Shown here in pieces: positions 21,045-24,299 of a DNA stretch of 24,299 nucleotides. The first letter of the stretch is position 1. Each line of letters begins with the position of its first letter. This DNA comes from CAYMCQ01 sp964389025 (GTDB lineage: Bacteria > Verrucomicrobiota > Verrucomicrobiia > Limisphaerales > CAYMCQ01). Position numbers and translations under genes: made by a program. The stretch lies in contig CAYMCQ010000064.1 in the NCBI GenBank assembly GCA_964389025.1, positions 1-24,299 on the forward strand, written 5' to 3'. The notes under the pieces were generated by a model that was given only the letters and a program-made list of their open reading frames with translations, searched no databases and was not told the DNA's origin.

Positions 21045-22649
21045 TTAGTGGCGAAAATGCCGCGTGCCCGCGAACACCATCGCCATGCCCCGCGCGTCCG
21101 CAGCCTCGATGACTTCCGCATCGCGCATTGAACCACCCGGCTGAATTGCCGCCGTCGCGCCTGCATCCGCGGCGGCAATCAATCCATCCGCAAAAGGAAA
21201 AAAAGCGTCGCTGCAAACCACGCTGCCTTTCAGCGGCAATCCCGCTTCACCCGCTTTCCAAACGGCGATGCGGCTCGCATCCACGCGGCTCATCTGCCCG
21301 GCGCCGATGCCGAGTGTCCGGTCCGCGCCCGCGTAAACAATAGCGTTAGACTTCACATGCTTCGCCACCCGCCAGCCAAAAAGCATCGCGCGTTTTTCCG
21401 ATTCAGTCGGCTGGCGTTTCGTGACCACTCGAAATTCTTCCCAGCGAACGGGCTTTCCATCGCGCTCTTGCGCAAGAAATGAATCCGCGCCAACGCTGCG
21501 AACCTCGACCGGGCCTGACGCCTGCGGATTTTTCAAAACTTTCACAAGCCGCAGATTCTTTTTCTTTTCCAATATTGCCAGCGCGCCCGGCGCGAAGTCC
21601 GGCGCAACGATGACCTCGCTGAAAATTTCCGCGATAGCTTCGGCGCAAGCTGTGTCGAGCGGTTTGTTGACCGCGATGATTCCGCCGAACGGCGCTTGTT
21701 TGTCCGTCGCGAACGCCTTGTCCCACGCCTCACGCAGATTCGTTCCCTGTCCGACGCCGCACGGGTTCGTGTGCTTGAGAATCGCCAACGTCGGCGCGTC
21801 TTGCAAAAATTCCGAAATCAAATTCGCCGCCGCGGTCAGGTCCAGAATGTTGTTATGGGAAAGTTCCTTGCCGTGGAGTTGCTGGAAATATTCGTGGAAC
21901 CGTCCGTAAAGCGCCGCGCGCTGGTGCGGGTTTTCGCCGTAACGGAGCGACTGCGCCAGCGGCGCGAAAATCGAAAGTAGGGCAGGCATCTTGCCTGCCT
22001 CATTTTTTTCTGAGGCGCTTGAGATTGAAGATGGGGACAGGCTGGAAGCCTGTCCTACGTTGAACGCTTTTTGCAGATGCGCGCCGATCACGCCGTCATA
22101 AGCAGCAGTCCTCGCAAAAACTTTGGCCGCCAGTTTGCGGCGCAGTTCCAAAGTCGTTTCGCCGTTTGCCTTGATTTGTTCCGCGACGACAGCGTAATCC
22201 GCCGGGTCAACGACGACGGTAACGCTGTCGTGATTTTTCGCCGCGCTTCGGAGCATCGAAGGCCCGCCGATGTCAATGTTCTCAATGGCGTCGAGCAGTG
22301 TCACGTCCGGCTTGGCGACGGTCTGCTCGAACGGATAAAGGTTCACCACCACCAGATCAATCGGCTCGATGTCGTGTTCTCGGACTGCGGCTTCGTGCTC
22401 TTTGTTGCCGCGAATAAAAAGAAGCCCGCCGTGGACTTTCGGGTGCAGCGTCTTGACCCGACCATCGAGCATTTCAGGAAAGCCGGTGTGCTCGTTGATG
22501 TCTTTCACTTTCAATCCGGCATCGCGCAGCGCTTTTGCCGTTCCGCCGGTGGAGATCAATTCCACGCCACGCGCCGCAAGAGTTTGTGCGAATGGAACCA
22601 GCCCGGTTTTATCCGAGACGGAAAGCAGCGCGCGTTCGATTTTTCCCAT
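21045..22649 (-). CDS. purH: Bifunctional AICAR transformylase/IMP cyclohydrolase with repeat insert
   Basis: This 534-residue cytoplasmic enzyme performs the last two steps of IMP synthesis. The IMP cyclohydrolase domain (1 to about 195) opens with ALLSVSDKTGL and contains KTLHPKVHGGLL (66-77) and IENIDIGGPSMLRSAAKNH (122-140). The transformylase domain begins near SLRYGENPHQ (234-243), with catalytic K292-H293 in KHTNPCGVG; the C-terminus has the usual GGSMRD and ARGMAMVF. Residues 198-225 (after KAFN, before IFAPLAQ) do not belong to the family: they are the translation of a double-hairpin repeat (21977-22057) sitting exactly at the interdomain linker. The frame is kept and both active sites are intact. 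ATG 22649. Supplied with 10-formyl-THF by the folD product. Confidence 0.95.
   Translation of the reverse strand: MGKIERALLSVSDKTGLVPFAQTLAARGVELISTGGTAKALRDAGLKVKDINEHTGFPEMLDGRVKTLHPKVHGGLLFIRGNKEHEAAVREHDIEPIDLVVVNLYPFEQTVAKPDVTLLDAIENIDIGGPSMLRSAAKNHDSVTVVVDPADYAVVAEQIKANGETTLELRRKLAAKVFARTAAYDGVIGAHLQKAFNVGQASSLSPSSISSASEKNEAGKMPALLSIFAPLAQSLRYGENPHQRAALYGRFHEYFQQLHGKELSHNNILDLTAAANLISEFLQDAPTLAILKHTNPCGVGQGTNLREAWDKAFATDKQAPFGGIIAVNKPLDTACAEAIAEIFSEVIVAPDFAPGALAILEKKKNLRLVKVLKNPQASGPVEVRSVGADSFLAQERDGKPVRWEEFRVVTKRQPTESEKRAMLFGWRVAKHVKSNAIVYAGADRTLGIGAGQMSRVDASRIAVWKAGEAGLPLKGSVVCSDAFFPFADGLIAAADAGATAAIQPGGSMRDAEVIEAADARGMAMVFAGTRHFRH
21977..22057. repeat. Double-hairpin (BIME-like) element in frame inside purH
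   Basis: Two related palindromes in opposite orientation lie 34 bases apart: GGCAGGCA/TGCCTGCC (21981-21999) and GGACAGGCT/AGCCTGTCC (22035-22055). The outer ends GTAGG (21977-21981) and CCTAC (22054-22058) also pair. Reverse-complementing the right half gives GTAGGACAGGCTTCCAGCCTG, which parallels the left half GTAGGGCAGGCATCTTGCCTG. It is translated as PurH residues 198-225, a Ser/Ala-rich, uncharged-to-mixed linker, with no stop codon. Confidence 0.9.
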
Positions 22650-22758
22650 AGCGGGACAAGTTTTGCGAACGGCTCGCGGGAGTCAACCGGCAAAAGTTCC
22701 ATTGGCGAAAACGAACTTGCCGCACGGATTCAGTTCTGCCAGTTTATGCGCCCCGGTT

Positions 22759-22833
22759 GCGCGGTTAGCTCAGTGGTAGAGCACTTCCTTGACACGGAAG
22801 GGGTCAGAGGTTCGAACCCTCTATCGCGCACCA
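22759..22833 (+). tRNA. tRNA-Val (GAC), CCA encoded
   Basis: A complete cloverleaf is visible. The acceptor GCGCGGT (22759-22765) pairs with ATCGCGC (22823-22829) with one G-T pair. The D arm is GCTC-AGTGGTA-GAGC, the anticodon stem CTTCC/GGAAG with loop TTGACAC and anticodon GAC (22791-22793). The variable loop is five bases, the T arm AGAGG-TTCGAAC-CCTCT, the discriminator A, and CCA is encoded at 22831-22833. It reads valine codons GUC and GUU. It is transcribed away from purH. Confidence 0.96.
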
Positions 22834-22942
22834 TTATTCCACCATTCGCCAACGGCTGGGTCTGGCAACTGGAGCGCGAGAACAAACCTGCCGCACCGAT
22901 TGAGCGTTGAAGTCAGGCAATCTGAAGACAGCGAAAACTATT

Positions 22943-23737
22943 TTACTTCTTGGCGGTAGTTCGTTCCTGTGCCCAAATGAGGTCTTGTCCACCCGGAACT
23001 GAGGCGTAATCGAACTTGATGACGTAAGTTGTTTTCATAAAACGTCCATAGCTGCTTGGTTCCTTCCACTTCTTGATTTCGGAGTGCCCGTCAGCAAAAC
23101 TGAATCCACAACCACCTCCGTGAAGCGTGGAGGGGCCATCCTGCCACGCTTTAACGCCCATTTTTACGGCAAACGCCGCGTCATTCACGCTGTCTGGATT
23201 CTCGTCGATGATCACCCATAGTTTGGAGGCGGGGGGATCAGTCATCTGCGAAGTTTTCTGGAAAGTCCGCCATATACCTGGATTGTTATGGCCACCCTCG
23301 TTAACGCGACTGAATGCTTGGTTCATGGAGATGGTTCGCACCCGAGGTAATCCCCTTTTACCACCGCTCAAGCTTTGGTCAGTGGGGCATTTGTAAACAG
23401 CCACATTTTTCACGTATGGGCCCAACATACCGTTGATCAAGTAAGTCAGGTTCGTGTTAGCCTCATTCCCGCTGTAATCAAGCCCGCCCGGCGTCCAGTC
23501 AAAAGCAAGAGGGACTTTGTCTTGATTGTCCCCGGCATACATCAACCAACCGACGAGAAGTTGTCTGCCGTTGCTCATGCAGCTCACGGCATGCGCTTTG
23601 GTTTTCGCATTGGCAAGGGCCGGCAAAAGCAATCCTGCCAGAATGGCGATGATGGCGATGACCACGAGCAATTCGATCAACGTGAACCCGCACGGGCGGC
23701 AACGGCGTGCGGAAGGACTGAATCTGTTCATTTTCAT
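22943..23737 (-). CDS. Pseudopilin-like protein with H-X9-DG signature
   Basis: This 264-residue protein has a type IV pilin-like N-terminus: a short basic leader ending in PCG, then FTLIELLVVIAIIAILAGLLLPAL (from 18), with the Glu at mature position +5. It would be cut by a prepilin peptidase and sit in the inner membrane or a pseudopilus. The globular part ends in LHGGGCGFSFADGHSEIKKW, which contains the H-X9-DG signature of a domain expanded in Verrucomicrobia, Lentisphaerae and Planctomycetes. Its function is unknown; many paralogues per genome are usual in such organisms. The ATG at 23737 is chosen; in-frame ATGs at 23731, 23851 and 23905 exist, but the longer leaders have no pilin-like features. 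Confidence 0.87.
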   Translation of the reverse strand: MKMNRFSPSARRCRPCGFTLIELLVVIAIIAILAGLLLPALANAKTKAHAVSCMSNGRQLLVGWLMYAGDNQDKVPLAFDWTPGGLDYSGNEANTNLTYLINGMLGPYVKNVAVYKCPTDQSLSGGKRGLPRVRTISMNQAFSRVNEGGHNNPGIWRTFQKTSQMTDPPASKLWVIIDENPDSVNDAAFAVKMGVKAWQDGPSTLHGGGCGFSFADGHSEIKKWKEPSSYGRFMKTTYVIKFDYASVPGGQDLIWAQERTTAKK

Positions 23738-23925
23738 CAGGCCACCGCCACGACCACTCAAGGGCAACCTCGCTGCGACCGGTGCTGGAGAAATGGCGCG
23801 AGCAACAAGTGCGACCTTGTATTCTTGTTCTTTGCTTCGTTGATATGTCATTCGTCGCCTCAGGTTACGTGTAAATTCAGCGAATTCTCGAACATTGTCA
23901 AACACGAACGACGCCCGCTTTCTTT

Positions 23926-23963
23926 GAATTCGTAAATCGGCGTTTTGGGCCAGCCCACAATTT
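23926..23963 (+). repeat. Direct repeat, copy 1 (TTCGTAAATCG core)
   Basis: GAATTCGTAAATCGGCGTTT here matches GAGTTCGTAAATCGCCGGTT at 24199 with a few mismatches. The similarity continues through TTGGGCC/TTGGCCT to an AATTT end. The copies are 273 bp apart. Confidence 0.6.
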
Positions 23964-24198
23964 CGGCCAAAGACGTTGGCTCGTGAGGGACTTGTTTAGC
24001 GCGCCCGATTCCGCGGCGAGCAGGCCGGCATTCTTCGCAGCACGGATTCAAAGAACCTCCTCTTGATGGGTAAAATTTTGCTTTTATGAAGGCGAGTATA
24101 AGTCAACCACATCAGCGAACAATTGGGAGGGCTTCGCTTTGATTGTAAGATAAAAGATGAGTGGAGGTAAGAAACTTTCCTACTTCGTTCTTGCCTCC

Positions 24199-24236
24199 GA
24201 GTTCGTAAATCGCCGGTTTGGCCTGCTCTGTAATTT
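24199..24236 (+). repeat. Direct repeat, copy 2 (TTCGTAAATCG core)
   Basis: This is the second copy of the element at 23926-23963, in the same orientation, ending in TGTAATTT where copy 1 has CACAATTT. Confidence 0.6.
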
Positions 24237-24250
24237 TAATTCATAGAAAA

Positions 24251-24271
24251 TCCTCCGGCTATGCCGGAGGA
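24251..24271. repeat. Short perfect hairpin near the window edge
   Basis: TCCTCCGGC (24251-24259) and GCCGGAGGA (24263-24271) pair perfectly around TAT. There is no following T-run, so it looks like a REP-type palindrome rather than a terminator. CTCCGGGAG at 24290-24298 is a second small palindrome nearby. Confidence 0.7.
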
Positions 24272-24299
24272 CTTCCGAAGTTTGACAGCTCCGGGAGTC

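Larger units (their letters stand above)
23738..24299. other. Non-coding, repeat-bearing stretch upstream of the pseudopilin gene
   Basis: No credible gene is seen in these 562 bp. It holds an imperfect direct repeat (23926-23963 and 24199-24236, core TTCGTAAATCG) and a palindrome near the window edge. The region immediately upstream of the pseudopilin start should hold its promoter, but no convincing -35/-10 pair was identified. A gene could begin beyond 24299. Confidence 0.6.

Noticed and set aside
22071..22910. 279-codon plus-strand ORF crossing purH, its start region and the tRNA
   Set aside because: It would run through a complete tRNA gene and is antisense to purH; not a real gene.
23860..24051. 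63-codon minus-strand ORF upstream of the pseudopilin gene
   Set aside because: It overlaps a direct repeat copy, has no start signal or domain, and looks like translation of repeat DNA.
1..24299. CRISPR array
   Set aside because: No set of identical repeats with regular unique spacers was found; the repeats present are palindromic or 7-bp tandem.

Overview
The window looks like a chromosomal segment of a Gram-negative bacterium of the PVC group, most likely a verrucomicrobium of the Pedosphaera/Limisphaerales kind. This is an inference from gene content: a very long GreA-type protein, a pseudopilin with the H-X9-DG signature, a twin-arginine TIM-barrel isomerase, and a genome crowded with short palindromic and 7-bp periodic repeats. 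No rRNA or other marker was available to confirm the taxon. Most of the sequence is ordinary core-genome coding DNA, moderately GC-rich.

Layout. 1-3200: a palindromic repeat, tyrA (minus), a cluster of small hairpins, a Nudix hydrolase and an MFS transporter. 3205-3975: fabI. 3991-6332: a two-gene type II restriction-modification unit whose ORFs overlap by ATGA. 6250-7623: rsmB on the minus strand, overlapping the end of the methyltransferase. 7670-9544: a 624-aa GreA-type protein, divergent from rsmB. 9715-10632: an exported sugar isomerase/epimerase-like protein. 10633-11513: decayed or small genes, including two tiny overlapping minus-strand ORFs, one of them ribbon-helix-helix-like. 11514-12380: folD. 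12567-16288: five co-directional genes, namely a small conserved protein, a membrane protein, a TPR/LysM lipoprotein, a hypothetical protein and an ABC ATPase. 16440-21031: an exopolysaccharide export cluster made of a beta-barrel, a Wzc-type tyrosine autokinase, a Wza-type lipoprotein and a small FHA-like membrane protein. 21045-22649: purH (minus). 22759-22833: tRNA-Val(GAC). 22943-23737: a pseudopilin-like protein (minus). The rest is repeat-bearing non-coding DNA.

How the genes work together. The clearest functional unit is the export cluster. A polysaccharide chain-length regulator and kinase with a terminal tyrosine cluster, an outer-membrane export lipoprotein, an outer-membrane barrel and a membrane-anchored FHA-like protein suggest phosphorylation-controlled export of an extracellular polysaccharide. 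A textbook terminator hairpin ends six bases before the kinase start codon, which suggests premature termination or a transcript boundary there. The restriction and modification genes form a second unit, apparently inserted between housekeeping genes.

The most notable result of the hunt is the repeat layer. At least four separate places carry 7-bp periodic sequence with different unit sequences. Two of these places are long inverted repeats built from heptamers. Separate hairpin elements occur both between genes and in frame inside the essential-type genes rsmB and purH. Stop codons of the Nudix and MFS genes lie inside heptamer repeats, so their C-termini are written by repeat DNA. This resembles, without obvious sequence relation, the coding palindromic elements of Rickettsia and the heptanucleotide STRR repeats of cyanobacteria.
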